In this document: positions 36,115 through 44,899 of the stretch, piece after piece
Position numbering within the stretch: position 1 is the first letter of the stretch
Layout of the letters: each line of letters starts with the position of its first letter
Assembly: GCF_947500835.1 (NCBI RefSeq)
Contig: NZ_CANMTQ010000006.1
Coordinates: 186,001 to 250,000, forward strand
Source: an uncultured Halomonas sp.
GTDB lineage: Bacteria; Pseudomonadota; Gammaproteobacteria; Pseudomonadales; Halomonadaceae
DNA: 64,000 bases
Reading direction: 5' to 3'
Notes under the pieces: model-generated
What the model was told of the DNA's origin: nothing
The model's database searches: none
The model's input: only the letters and a program-made list of their open reading frames with translations
Position numbers and translations under genes: made by a program

Positions 36115-37395
36115 ATGCGCCTTCTTCGCCTGATCCGGCTACTTCCCATCTTGTTGATCGGCCTGCCGCCGGTCGCCTTCGGCACTTCGGAACAGCAGGC
36201 CGATGACGACTTGCCCGTGGCCGATATCCAGACCTTTGCCGAGGTGTTCGAGCGTATCAAGCGCGCCTACGTCGATGAGGTAGATGACGCGACCCTGCTG
36301 CGTAATGCCATGCGCGGCATGCTGGGGGAGCTCGATCCCCACTCGACTTATCTATCCAGCGAGGATTTCAAGGCGCTACGTGAATCCACCGAGGGCGAGT
36401 TTGGCGGTATCGGCATTGAAGTAGGCCTGCAAGACGGTCAGCTCACGGTCATCGCGCCCATCGACGATACACCGGCAGCCCAGGCTGGCCTTCAGCCGCG
36501 AGACGCCATCCTGCGTATCGATGGCAAGATCACCGAGCGGCTGTCTCTTGAAGAAGCGGTCACGCTGATGCGCGGCGATCCGGGCTCCGAGATCGATCTC
36601 ACCATTCTGCGCGAAGGCGAGAATTCACCGCGCAGCATTACCCTGACTCGCGAGATCATCCGTAACGAGAGCGTCAAGAGTGAAATGCTCGAACCGGGAT
36701 ACGGCTACCTGCGCATCAGCCAGTTCCAGAACGGTACCGGCCAGCAGGTACTGGACGCCTTGCAGAACCTATCCAAGGAGGCGCCCTTGAAGGGTCTGAT
36801 CCTCGATATGCGCAACAATCCCGGGGGCGTGCTTGATAGCGCCATCGAAGTCGCGGATGCCTTTCTCGACAGCGGCCTGGTGGTGTATACGGAGGGGCGG
36901 CTTCCGGACAGCGACATGCGTTTCAGTGCCACGCCTACTACCGCTGCCCCGGACGTGCCCATGGTGGTTCTGATCAACGGCGGCAGCGCCTCGGCGGCGG
37001 AAATCGTTGCCGGCGCCCTGCAGGATCAACGTCGGGCCGTGATCATGGGCACCACCAGTTTCGGCAAGGGCTCGGTGCAACAGGTCATGCCCCTGGGTAA
37101 CGGCGATGGGGTAAAACTGACCACCGCGCTTTACTTCACCCCGGATGGCCGCTCGATCCAGGCCCAGGGCATCGCCCCGGATGTGGAAGTGGTGCGCGGT
37201 CGCCTGGAAGTGGCGGAAGGCAACGACTTCGGTATTCGCGAATCGGATCTCAGTGGACGCCTGGCCAATCCCAACGGCAGCCAGGAGCCAAGGTCACCCA
37301 GCGGCGATCCGGTCAAGGATTATCAGTTGGGAGAAGCCCTGAACCTGCTCAAGGCGCTCAACGTGCTCGAGCGACGGCCGGCTCAGGCTCAATAA
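36115..37395 (+). CDS. ctpA: Carboxyl-terminal processing protease CtpA (S41)
   Basis: Periplasmic serine protease, 426 residues: N-terminal signal/anchor, PDZ domain (about 95-180, GEFGGIGIEVG) and S41 catalytic domain. Catalytic Ser293 (GGSASAAEI) and Lys318 (TSFGKGSVQQ) are 25 apart as in known CtpA proteins. The ATG at 36115 has GAGAG five bases upstream; an ATG at 36103 lacks one. Ends 24 bases from the convergent ubiquinone-hydroxylase gene. Confidence 0.93.
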   Translation: MRLLRLIRLLPILLIGLPPVAFGTSEQQADDDLPVADIQTFAEVFERIKRAYVDEVDDATLLRNAMRGMLGELDPHSTYLSSEDFKALRESTEGEFGGIGIEVGLQDGQLTVIAPIDDTPAAQAGLQPRDAILRIDGKITERLSLEEAVTLMRGDPGSEIDLTILREGENSPRSITLTREIIRNESVKSEMLEPGYGYLRISQFQNGTGQQVLDALQNLSKEAPLKGLILDMRNNPGGVLDSAIEVADAFLDSGLVVYTEGRLPDSDMRFSATPTTAAPDVPMVVLINGGSASAAEIVAGALQDQRRAVIMGTTSFGKGSVQQVMPLGNGDGVKLTTALYFTPDGRSIQAQGIAPDVEVVRGRLEVAEGNDFGIRESDLSGRLANPNGSQEPRSPSGDPVKDYQLGEALNLLKALNVLERRPAQAQ

Positions 37396-37419
37396 TAAGC
37401 CATCGCCCTCATCATCAAT

Positions 37420-38649
37420 TCAACGACAGCTTGCCGGCAGACGCCCCCGCTCACCCACGGCCTGGCGCATGATCACGCGCTTGAGCGGCAGCAGGCGATC
37501 GACGCTGGATAGCCCAACATTGCGTGCCAGGCGCAGGGCGGGGTGTTCGGCGCCGAACAGCAGGCGAAAACCGTCCATGAGTGCCAGCATGGTCGTGTTG
37601 TCGCCGCCCCGGCGCCGGGCGTAGCGGGAGAGAATACGCAGGTCGCCCAGCTCGGCGCCGCGCTGATGTGCCTCGATCACTTCTTCAGCGAGTACCGCGG
37701 CATCCATGAAACCCAGGTTGACCCCTTGCCCCGCCAGGGGATGAATGCTGTGGGCAGCATCGCCTATCAGGGCCAACCCCTCTTCCACGTAACGGCTGGC
37801 ATGGCGCTGAACCAAGGGCACCTTGATGGCATCGTCGATAACCTCGACCTTGCCCAAGCGGTGTTCGAAGGCGGTGGCCAGGGCATCGCTCAATGCTTCG
37901 CGAGATAGATCGCTCAAGCGTTCGGCTTCTTGCGGGGTCGTCGACCAGACAATGGAGCAATAGTGTGCGTCACCGCCGATGGTGACTGGCAGAAACGCCA
38001 AGGGTCCGGTAGGCAGGAAAATCTGTCGGGCGACACCGCCGTGAGCGTGTTCGGTGCGTACCGTGGTGACCAGTGCGGTCTGGCCGGTATCATGAGCGCG
38101 CACCTCGATACCCGCCAGTTCGCGCAGCTGGGAACGCGCACCATCCGCGGCAACAACCAGAGACGCCATGAAACGGCGTCCATCGGCAAGTATCAAGCGA
38201 CGGCCAGCCCCCGTCGTCTGCAGCGCATCGACCCGCGCACCGAATACCTGGGTAACGCTGGGTAGCTCTGCCAGGCGCGCCTCAAGGGCCGCCAGCATCA
38301 CGTCGTTTTCGACAATATGCCCAAGCACCGGCGTACCGGCCTGATCCGCATCGAAAGAGATGGCACCGCTACCCTCCGCCTCCCACACCTGCATTCCCGT
38401 ATAAGGCGTCACTCGTTGCAGCGCTGGCCATACCTTGAGTCGTTCCAGCAACCGCTGGCTGACCGGCGTCACGGCGCTGACCCGCTGCGCGGGTTGGCCC
38501 TTGCCTATAGGCGCCACATCGAGCGCCTTGGGGCGCGCATCGAGCACGCTTACTGCGAGGCCAGCCTCCCCGAGCAACACTGCCAGGGAGGCGCCTACCA
38601 GCCCCCCGCCAACGATCACGATCTCCGCTCGTTCTTGCCCTTGCTCCAT
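37420..38649 (-). CDS. ubiI: UbiI/VisC-type FAD-dependent ubiquinone hydroxylase
   Basis: Flavoprotein monooxygenase hydroxylating a ubiquinone precursor ring, 409 residues. It has the Rossmann motif IVIVGGGLVGASLAVLLGEAG at the start (GGGLVGAS), the VVAADGARSQLREL segment and the FAD motif LIGDAAHSIHPLAGQGVNLG. In E. coli the same order ubiH-visC(ubiI) is found. UbiI (C5) is the most likely role, but the UbiH/UbiF/UbiI/UbiL paralogues cannot be separated with certainty by eye. Confidence 0.85.
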   Translation of the reverse strand: MEQGQERAEIVIVGGGLVGASLAVLLGEAGLAVSVLDARPKALDVAPIGKGQPAQRVSAVTPVSQRLLERLKVWPALQRVTPYTGMQVWEAEGSGAISFDADQAGTPVLGHIVENDVMLAALEARLAELPSVTQVFGARVDALQTTGAGRRLILADGRRFMASLVVAADGARSQLRELAGIEVRAHDTGQTALVTTVRTEHAHGGVARQIFLPTGPLAFLPVTIGGDAHYCSIVWSTTPQEAERLSDLSREALSDALATAFEHRLGKVEVIDDAIKVPLVQRHASRYVEEGLALIGDAAHSIHPLAGQGVNLGFMDAAVLAEEVIEAHQRGAELGDLRILSRYARRRGGDNTTMLALMDGFRLLFGAEHPALRLARNVGLSSVDRLLPLKRVIMRQAVGERGRLPASCR

Positions 38650-38775
38650 CGCGAGTCACTCCTGTTTACTCTGTCAGGCTTTAATGGATGAAGCCCTTTC
38701 TATCTGAAGAACAACATACCATGCCCCTGTACCCGGGTAACGTGATACGACCCGAGATCGCCCCGAAGGACAGGG

Positions 38776-39981
38776 TCAGCGCTCCAGGCCCATGGCTCGC
38801 CGTGCCAGGGTGCGCCGAAGCGGCCCGGTCAGGTTGAGCCCGACCAGCCCTCCTGCCCGTGCATGGGAAAGCATCGGATTGGTGATGCCGAACAGGCGAA
38901 TCAATCCATCGCTGAAACGAATCACGTTACGCCGATCCTTCGCGCGGCGCGCCTCGAAGTCTTGCATGGTGGCCATATCCCCTGGCGCGTATCCTTCTGC
39001 AAGGCCTTTCTCCAGGCTGCTGACCAGATCCATGACACCTCTCAAGGCCAGATTGAAACCCTGGCCTGCCACCGGATGCAGAGCATGAGCCGCATTCCCC
39101 AGTACTGCTAGCCCCGGACGCACCACCTCCTCTGCCGTCACCAAAGACAATGAGTAGGCATGACGACGACCCACACGACGGAAACGTCCGGCGCGTTCGC
39201 CGAAGACCTGCTGCAAGCGTGTCAAGAATTCTGCGTCATCAAGCGCCAGCGTAGCGTCTTCCGTGCCGCTTGCCTGGGTCCAGACCAGCTCCATGCGATC
39301 TCCGCCGAGTGGCAACAGCGCCAAGGGGCCATTGCTGGTGAATCGTTCGAAGGCAACCCCTCCATGGGGCTTGCTGACTTCAAGATTGGCGATGACTGCC
39401 GATTGTTTATAAGGGACCTCGTGACTGGCAATCCCTAACAGCTCCTTGAGCCCCGAACGGCCACCATCCGCCAGCAGGGTCAATGCTGCGGTTATTTCGT
39501 GCCCATCCGAGAGCACTAGCCGATGGCCATCGGCTTGAGGTGCAATATGTTCGACCTTGGCTGGGCAATGCCAATCGAGTTCGAGTTCGGCTAATCGTGC
39601 ATGCAGCACCTGCCCCATCCAGGCATTGGGCAATACGTAACCCAGTGCCTCGACTCCAAGCTCTTCGGCGGTGAGTCGAGTGGCCCCTAAACGGCCTTGC
39701 TCACTGATATGAATGAGCGAGATGGGCTGGGCCTGACGCGCCATTTCTTCCCACACGCCCAGGGTTTGAAAATGCCAGCGTGAGCCCTGAGCGATGGCGC
39801 TGGCTCGCGCATCGAAACTGGGTTGGTAGCCATCGAGATCGGCCTTGGGCAAAGCCGCTGCCTCGATCACCGCGACTCGCAGCCCACGCTGCTGGATTAG
39901 CGGAGCAAGCGCACATCCTAGGCTGGCGCCGACCAGTCCGCCGCCGATAATGGCGATATCCACCTTATTCCCATGGGCCAT
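38776..39981 (-). CDS. ubiH: 2-octaprenyl-6-methoxyphenol hydroxylase
   Basis: FAD monooxygenase of the ubiquinone pathway, 401 residues: IAIIGGGLVGASLGCAL, LTLLADGGRSGLKELLG and LGNAAHALHPVAGQGFNLALR in part (GNAAHALHPVAGQGFN). The GNAAH variant is typical of UbiH, where other family members have GDAAH. The ATG at 39981 has GGAG six bases upstream and is preferred to the ATG at 40002. It leads the ubiH-ubiI pair; pepP, which precedes ubiH in E. coli, is missing. Confidence 0.88.
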   Translation of the reverse strand: MAHGNKVDIAIIGGGLVGASLGCALAPLIQQRGLRVAVIEAAALPKADLDGYQPSFDARASAIAQGSRWHFQTLGVWEEMARQAQPISLIHISEQGRLGATRLTAEELGVEALGYVLPNAWMGQVLHARLAELELDWHCPAKVEHIAPQADGHRLVLSDGHEITAALTLLADGGRSGLKELLGIASHEVPYKQSAVIANLEVSKPHGGVAFERFTSNGPLALLPLGGDRMELVWTQASGTEDATLALDDAEFLTRLQQVFGERAGRFRRVGRRHAYSLSLVTAEEVVRPGLAVLGNAAHALHPVAGQGFNLALRGVMDLVSSLEKGLAEGYAPGDMATMQDFEARRAKDRRNVIRFSDGLIRLFGITNPMLSHARAGGLVGLNLTGPLRRTLARRAMGLER

Positions 39982-40011
39982 GACAAGCTCCGTGTAATCC
40001 ATGAATTTCGT

Positions 40012-40038
40012 TACGTAAATTACGTATTGCTCATTATA
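40012..40038 (-). promoter_or_regulatory. ubiH promoter with operator-like palindrome
   Basis: On the minus strand a consensus TATAAT (40038-40033) lies upstream of a perfect palindrome TACGTAA-A-TTACGTA (40012-40026), which would cover the transcription start. The 150-base gap 39982-40131 is markedly AT-rich compared with its surroundings. The regulator is unknown. Confidence 0.5.
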
Positions 40039-40131
40039 TTAGCTAACTTTATATTAAATTTATCTATCATCGCCCTTATTTATAGACACCCATCAAGAGA
40101 GGCCTTGGGTATAAGTCGCGATGACAGCATG

Positions 40132-40725
40132 CTAAGTGTCACTGGCATCCTCCTGCGCCGCTTTCTGTTGTTCCACGTGGGGCTGGCCAGGGTGCTTTTC
40201 AGTGTAAAGCAGCATGGCCGCCATACGCGCATGCTCGGACAAGGCGAAGAGGTCGTTCTCGTTGTCGGCACTCTCATCAAGTGCCAGCTCATCGATGCTC
40301 GTCAGTGCTTCCAGGTCTTCAAGCGCTTCTCGCAGGTTGGATGACCAGGCATTTCGCGTCTCGCTGCCGATTTCACCCACCACCTCGAGAAAACCAAGGG
40401 TCCACTCCTTGAGACCTCGGGCTCGCTCGGCCAAGGAGAACAGGTCATCGGGAAGCAAGGGCTCGTAATTGAGCTCCGGCGCGGAAAGGGCCTCCAGGGT
40501 CTGACGGCGCCAATCCAGCAATACCTGAGCATCATCGCGATCCCGGGGCTGTTCGACGCCCAGTGCCGCACTGACCTCTTCCAGCCACTGCTCTGCTGTC
40601 AGATCATGAAGTGATAACCCAGCGCCCAAGCGCCCATCGAGAAAGGCCGGCGATTGCAGACTCCCATGGGCGAGAAATACGTTGGCGACGCTGGAGAAGT
40701 CCTGCTGGTCGGTGATGATGGACAT
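40132..40725 (-). CDS. ygfB: UPF0149/YgfB family protein
   Basis: A 197-residue acidic helical protein of the YgfB family (YgfB of P. aeruginosa modulates AlpA-dependent autolysis and beta-lactam tolerance). Typical segments: LLPDDLFSLAERARGLKEW, GFLEVVGEIG and SEHARMAAMLLY. It diverges from zapA, as in many gammaproteobacteria (ygfB / zapA-ssrS-ygfA). Confidence 0.92.
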   Translation of the reverse strand: MSIITDQQDFSSVANVFLAHGSLQSPAFLDGRLGAGLSLHDLTAEQWLEEVSAALGVEQPRDRDDAQVLLDWRRQTLEALSAPELNYEPLLPDDLFSLAERARGLKEWTLGFLEVVGEIGSETRNAWSSNLREALEDLEALTSIDELALDESADNENDLFALSEHARMAAMLLYTEKHPGQPHVEQQKAAQEDASDT

Positions 40726-40876
40726 GTAGGCTCCATGAATATTGATAAAGAGAACGGATCGGCCCGCGTGATCTGAGTTGCGTTGACCACCTTATTCCGC
40801 CTCTCTATAGTGGCTCGAAATTGCTTTCATATTATCCTACAGGGTCGATCTTGGCCCACACTCCTCGGAGCCCGAC

Positions 40877-41179
40877 ATGACGGATGCCACACGGCCAACG
40901 ACCGAGATTACGCTGCTGGGACGCTCCTATATCATCGCCTGCCCCCCGGATCAGGAGGATGAACTCAATCGTGCGGCACGCTATCTCGATCGTGCCATGC
41001 ACGGTATTCATTCCCGGGGCAAGGTATTGGGGGCAGATAAGATCGCCATCATGGCGGCGCTGAATATCACTCATGAATTGCTGCGTTCAATGGAAGAACG
41101 GCGCGAAGATGAGGCCAGCCTGAGTCGCTTGAATGCGCGATTGGGACAAGCACTCAGCAATGTCGAACAAGGACGCTAG
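40877..41179 (+). CDS. zapA: Cell division protein ZapA
   Basis: Stabilises FtsZ rings. 100 residues with the N-terminal motif TTEITLLGRSYIIACPPDQE and a C-terminal helix for dimerisation (LLRSMEERREDEASLSRL). It is directly upstream of the 6S RNA gene, the usual arrangement. TATTAT at 40830-40835 may be its -10 element. Confidence 0.95.
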   Translation: MTDATRPTTEITLLGRSYIIACPPDQEDELNRAARYLDRAMHGIHSRGKVLGADKIAIMAALNITHELLRSMEERREDEASLSRLNARLGQALSNVEQGR

Positions 41180-41235
41180 AAGCTCAATAAACCAAACAGC
41201 CCTTTGGGCCTGCCGCCAGCTCTGTTAAGATTGAG

Positions 41236-41420
41236 TCGTTCCCTGGGATGTACGCCAGTCGTTATAGTCCCTCGAGCCTATGCGCAGTACCCAGGGGGCC
41301 AATTGCTAGACAGACCCGTGTGCATGTCCGTGCGACGGAAAGCCTGACGGTCTGTCTGCGGCCACCCACCTTGAACCAGTGGGTTCAAGGGCCAGAACGG
41401 CAGCGGCATTCTGGGGAACT
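41236..41420 (+). ncRNA. ssrS: 6S RNA
   Basis: Located between zapA and the 5-formyl-THF cyclo-ligase gene, the conserved 6S location. The 3' half has the E. coli-like stretch CACCTTGAACC, then GGGTTCAAGGG and GGCAGCGGCATTCTGGGG. The ends pair (GTTCCCTGGGATG near 41238 with CATTCTGGGGAAC at 41407-41419), forming the closing stem of a roughly 185-nt RNA that mimics an open promoter and sequesters sigma70 polymerase. TTAAGAT near 41224-41230 is a likely -10. Exact ends are estimated. Confidence 0.93.
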
Positions 41421-41439
41421 CTTTATTTACACTACCTGA

Positions 41440-42069
41440 TTGGTAATATCCGCCTTGTCTGATTCAACGGCCTTACAGCATCAGCGCAAGGCGTTACGCC
41501 GTGAACTGCGACGCCGCCGGAGTTCGCTGTCAAAACGTGAGCAACGCTTGGCCTCCTTGGCGCTATGCAATCAACTGCGCCGCCTGCCGGAAGTTCAGCG
41601 TGCTCGTCGTGTAGCCCTCTATCTGCCTAATGACGCTGAAATAGATGCCACCCCGCTACTGAGTTGGTTTCAGCGCCGTGGGGCCAAAACCTATCTACCA
41701 GTTCTGCGTCCGCTTTCAGATAATCGTCTGTGGTTCGTGCATTATCATTCAAATACGCCCATGGTCAGCAACCGCTTCGGTATCCGCGAGCCGGATACCC
41801 GTCACGGTGCGCATCATGCACGGCGATTGCCCGCCTGGGCGCTGGATCTGGTATTGCTGCCCCTTGTGGGCTTTGATGAAGACGGTAATCGGATGGGCAT
41901 GGGGGGTGGTTTTTACGATCGAACCTTTGCTTTCGTGCGCCATCGCTATCCCCGTCCACGGTTGATCGGTGTCAGCCACGACTGTCAGCGTGCCGATAGC
42001 TTGCCATTAGCGCCTTGGGATGTGCCGCTGGATGCTATCGTCAGTGATCGGCGCGTCATTCGTCCGTGA
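41440..42069 (+). CDS. ygfA: 5-formyltetrahydrofolate cyclo-ligase
   Basis: Converts 5-formyl-THF to 5,10-methenyl-THF with ATP. About 209 residues. The ATP/substrate motif DLVLLPLVGFDEDGNRMGMG and GGGFYDRTFA is clear, and the basic N-terminus RKALRRELRRRRSSLS is typical. No ATG fits the family start; a TTG at 41440 is taken, with another TTG at 41455 possible. It is probably co-transcribed from the 6S RNA region, as in E. coli. A hairpin terminator lies 28 bases downstream. Confidence 0.9.
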   Translation: MVISALSDSTALQHQRKALRRELRRRRSSLSKREQRLASLALCNQLRRLPEVQRARRVALYLPNDAEIDATPLLSWFQRRGAKTYLPVLRPLSDNRLWFVHYHSNTPMVSNRFGIREPDTRHGAHHARRLPAWALDLVLLPLVGFDEDGNRMGMGGGFYDRTFAFVRHRYPRPRLIGVSHDCQRADSLPLAPWDVPLDAIVSDRRVIRP

Positions 42070-42096
42070 AGGACATGGGGTGCTTGAAGAACGAAA

Positions 42097-42127
42097 ACCG
42101 GTAGACAGCAACAGGCTGTCTACCGGT
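42097..42127. terminator. Bidirectional-looking hairpin terminator
   Basis: A 12-bp perfect stem (42097-42108 with 42116-42127) and a 7-nt loop. On the minus strand it is followed by TTTT, making it a good terminator for the small gene at 42185-42280. In the plus direction it lies just after ygfA but lacks a T run. Confidence 0.75.
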
Positions 42128-42184
42128 CTTGAAATCGGATATCACGCGCAGATGCGACGTCGATAGAGGCTGGGCGGTTAGCAA

Positions 42185-42280
42185 TCAACTCCCGACGACA
42201 GCTTGAGCATAGCCGGTCGCTACAGTACCCAGTACAAAGATAAGCACCAACGCCATGATCAGATCAGGTTTACGTTTCAT
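42185..42280 (-). CDS. Small single-helix membrane peptide, 31 aa
   Basis: The frame encodes MKRKPDLIMALVLIF, then VLGTVATGYAQ and AVVGS, stop TGA. A positively charged N-terminus followed by one hydrophobic helix is the typical layout of a small inner-membrane peptide. GGAG lies ten bases before the ATG and a hairpin with a T run (42097-42127) lies 58 bases after the stop, so it has the marks of an independent gene. The function is unknown. Confidence 0.6.
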   Translation of the reverse strand: MKRKPDLIMALVLIFVLGTVATGYAQAVVGS

Positions 42281-42337
42281 GGCATAACTACTCCAAAATA
42301 TTCCACATTACTGCCTCAACCAGCAGGCTTGACTATA

Positions 42338-42391
42338 GGTCTACGGAAAAAGAATGACAATAAGCCAGTCGTATTTCTTTTACCGTAGACC
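42338..42391. repeat. Long inverted repeat of unknown role
   Basis: Arms of 17 bases (42338-42354 and 42375-42391) match at 16 of 17 positions around a 20-base spacer. There is no T run on either side, so it is not a standard terminator. It lies upstream of the small membrane peptide gene and downstream of ilvA. The rest of 42281-42570 (AT-rich) shows no gene I can support. Confidence 0.7.
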
Positions 42392-42570
42392 CGGAGCAGA
42401 AAGCTATTGGCGTGAGCAACCCTTCATTCATGTTAGGCGGTTGGGAAGGTGCTTGCTGCCTGTTCGCTTTCTGAACACAGAATACGTCTAAAAATGTGAA
42501 ACAAACGATTGAATAAGCGTGCAAAACTATTCAATTAGCAGTTATAAGCCTAATACTCGGTCACACAGTC

Positions 42571-44085
42571 TCACGCCATGAACAGGCGATAGGCCACATT
42601 ATCGCTCTCCTTCCAATAGCGATAACCGATCTCGTCGAAATGCTCTTCCACGTGGCCTCGATCCCCGTTGGGAATCTGCATGCCCACCAGTACGCGACCA
42701 TAGGCTGCGCCATGATTGCGATAATGGAACAGAGAAATATTCCAATCCGCCGGTAGATGAGTAAGAAAGTTCATCAAGGCGCCGGGCCGTTCGGGGAACT
42801 CGAAGCGATAGACCTGTTCGTCGAAATGCTCTCGAGGCCGCCCGCCGCCCAGATGGCGCGTGTGCAACTTGGCAAGCTCGTTATCGGTAAGATCTTCTAC
42901 GGGATAATCCGCCTCCTTTAACTTGCGAATCACCTCCTGGCGATCCTCGCCCCCGGGCTTGACCTGCACCCCGACGAAGATGTGCGCATGCTCCGCGTCG
43001 GCATAGCGATAATTGAATTCGGTGACCATGCGCTTGCCAATGATCTTGCAGAATCGCTTGAAGCTACCCGGCCGCTCGGGAATGGTCACCGCCAGGATCG
43101 CCTCACGTTGTTCGCCGAGTTCGGTGCGTTCGGCAATATGCTGCAGGCGATCGAAGTTGGTGTTGGCACCGGAGTTGATGCATAACAACGTCTCGCCCTC
43201 GACACCACTCTGCTGCACATACTTCTTGAGACCCGCCAGGGACAAGGCACCGGAAGTTTCCGCCACCGCCCGGGTATCCTCGAAGATATCCTTGACCGCG
43301 GCACACATCTCATCGGTATTGACGGTAATAACGCCATCGACCAGATCCTTCAGGATGACGAAAGGGGCCTCGCCAATCTGGGCTACCGCCACGCCCTCGG
43401 CAAAAACGCCCACCTCCTTGAGGGTCACGCGCTTGCCGGCTTCAAGCGCCGCCTTGAGGCAGGCGCTGTCTTCGGCTTCGACGCCGATGACCTTGATCTC
43501 CGGGCGCAGATACTTGACGTAGGCCACGACACCGGCGATCAGGCCACCACCGCCCACTGGTACGAAGATGGCATCGAGCCGGCCGGTGTGCTGGCGCAGA
43601 ATCTCCATGCCCACGGTGCCTTGCCCGGCAATCACATCCGGATCGTCAAAGGGCGGCACGTAGGTATAACCATGCTCTGCGATCAGCTCCTGAGCATGAA
43701 CCAGCGCCTCGCCGAAGGCGTCGCCACGCAGCACGACTCGGGCGCCTCGGGCCCGCACTGCCTGAACCTTGATTTCGGGCGTGATGCGCGGCATCACGAT
43801 GACCGCTTTCACCCCCATGAGTTTTGCCGCCAGGGCCAACCCCTGAGCATGATTGCCCGCGGACGCCGCGATCACTCCCTTGGCCTTCTGGGCCTCGGAT
43901 AGCTGCGCCATGCGGTTATAGGCGCCGCGAATCTTGAAGGAGAATACCGGCTGAAGATCCTCGCGCTTGATCAGCACCTGATTGTTGAGCCGCCGGGATA
44001 GAAACGGGGCGGGGGTAATGGGAGTCTCCCGCGCCGCTTCGTAGACGCGAGCCTGGAGTATCTTCTTGACGGTATCTTCGAGCAT
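42571..44085 (-). CDS. ilvA: Threonine ammonia-lyase, biosynthetic
   Basis: PLP enzyme converting threonine to 2-oxobutanoate, the first step of isoleucine synthesis. 504 residues: catalytic domain with Lys51 in PVFSFKIRGAYNRM, SAGNHAQGLALAA and VPVGGGGLIAGVV, then two C-terminal ACT-like regulatory domains (about 325-500, IPERPGSFKRFCKIIG and FPERPGALMNFLTHL) for isoleucine/valine control. The ATG at 44085 (MLEDTVKK) is preferred to a TTG at 44109. It diverges from rpiA. Confidence 0.96.
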   Translation of the reverse strand: MLEDTVKKILQARVYEAARETPITPAPFLSRRLNNQVLIKREDLQPVFSFKIRGAYNRMAQLSEAQKAKGVIAASAGNHAQGLALAAKLMGVKAVIVMPRITPEIKVQAVRARGARVVLRGDAFGEALVHAQELIAEHGYTYVPPFDDPDVIAGQGTVGMEILRQHTGRLDAIFVPVGGGGLIAGVVAYVKYLRPEIKVIGVEAEDSACLKAALEAGKRVTLKEVGVFAEGVAVAQIGEAPFVILKDLVDGVITVNTDEMCAAVKDIFEDTRAVAETSGALSLAGLKKYVQQSGVEGETLLCINSGANTNFDRLQHIAERTELGEQREAILAVTIPERPGSFKRFCKIIGKRMVTEFNYRYADAEHAHIFVGVQVKPGGEDRQEVIRKLKEADYPVEDLTDNELAKLHTRHLGGGRPREHFDEQVYRFEFPERPGALMNFLTHLPADWNISLFHYRNHGAAYGRVLVGMQIPNGDRGHVEEHFDEIGYRYWKESDNVAYRLFMA

Positions 44086-44179
44086 CCTGGTGTCCTGAAA
44101 GTCGAGCAATTCAGCGCCTGAACGTTCCTGTGGAGGGAATTGCCGGGAGAGCGGCGGTTACCGAGCCGATGGGATCGCC

Positions 44180-44185
44180 TATAAT
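44180..44185 (+). promoter_or_regulatory. rpiA -10 element
   Basis: A consensus TATAAT lies 32 bases upstream of the rpiA ATG in the 132-base ilvA/rpiA divergent region. The -35 (GTTACC at 44157-44162) is weak. Confidence 0.5.
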
Positions 44186-44217
44186 GGCATTTTTACCACC
44201 GGCCAACGAGTCTTCTC

Positions 44218-44895
44218 ATGAATCAGGACGCACTCAAGCGTGCGGTGGCCGCTGCGGCCATCGATGAAATTCGCCCTCTGCTTGCCAAGGACACGGTAAT
44301 CGGCGTAGGCACCGGCTCTACCGCCAATCACTTCATCGATCTACTGGCCAAGCTGCGTGACGATTTTCAAGGCGCGGTGGCCAGTTCTCAAGCAACCGCA
44401 AAACGCCTGAAAGGTCACGGCATCGACGTATTCGAGCTCAACCATGTGGGCAACGTGCCGGTCTATATCGATGGAGCAGACGAGATAAACCCGCGTCTGG
44501 AAATGATCAAGGGTGGTGGCGCCGCCCTGACCCGGGAGAAGATCGTCGCCGCCTGCGCCGAACGCTTCATCTGCATCGCCGACGCTTCGAAGCATGTGTC
44601 AGTGCTCGGTGGCTTTCCCCTGCCGGTCGAGGTGATTCCCATGGCGCGCTCCTATGTCGCCCGGGAGCTGGTCGCGCGCGGCATCACGCCGGTCTATCGC
44701 GACGGGGTGGTCACGGACAACGGTAATCAGATCCTCGACTGCTATGAGTTTCTGATCGAAGATCCCCTGGCTCTCGAACTCGAACTCAACAATATCGTTG
44801 GCGTAGTGACCAATGGTTTGTTCGCTCGGCGTCCGGCAGATGTGCTGCTGCTGGGAAGTGACAGCGGCGTAGAGCGCCTGACGCGCCAGGAGTAA
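44218..44895 (+). CDS. rpiA: Ribose-5-phosphate isomerase A
   Basis: Interconverts ribose 5-phosphate and ribulose 5-phosphate. 225 residues, with [37 protein letters not shown] and NQILDCYEF. It diverges from ilvA and its stop lies five bases from the convergent waaA stop. Confidence 0.97.
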   Translation: MNQDALKRAVAAAAIDEIRPLLAKDTVIGVGTGSTANHFIDLLAKLRDDFQGAVASSQATAKRLKGHGIDVFELNHVGNVPVYIDGADEINPRLEMIKGGGAALTREKIVAACAERFICIADASKHVSVLGGFPLPVEVIPMARSYVARELVARGITPVYRDGVVTDNGNQILDCYEFLIEDPLALELELNNIVGVVTNGLFARRPADVLLLGSDSGVERLTRQE

Positions 44896-44899
44896 GCCA

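Noticed and set aside
42333..42524. 63-codon minus-strand frame downstream of ilvA
   Set aside because: No ribosome site, spans the inverted repeat, no protein-like features.
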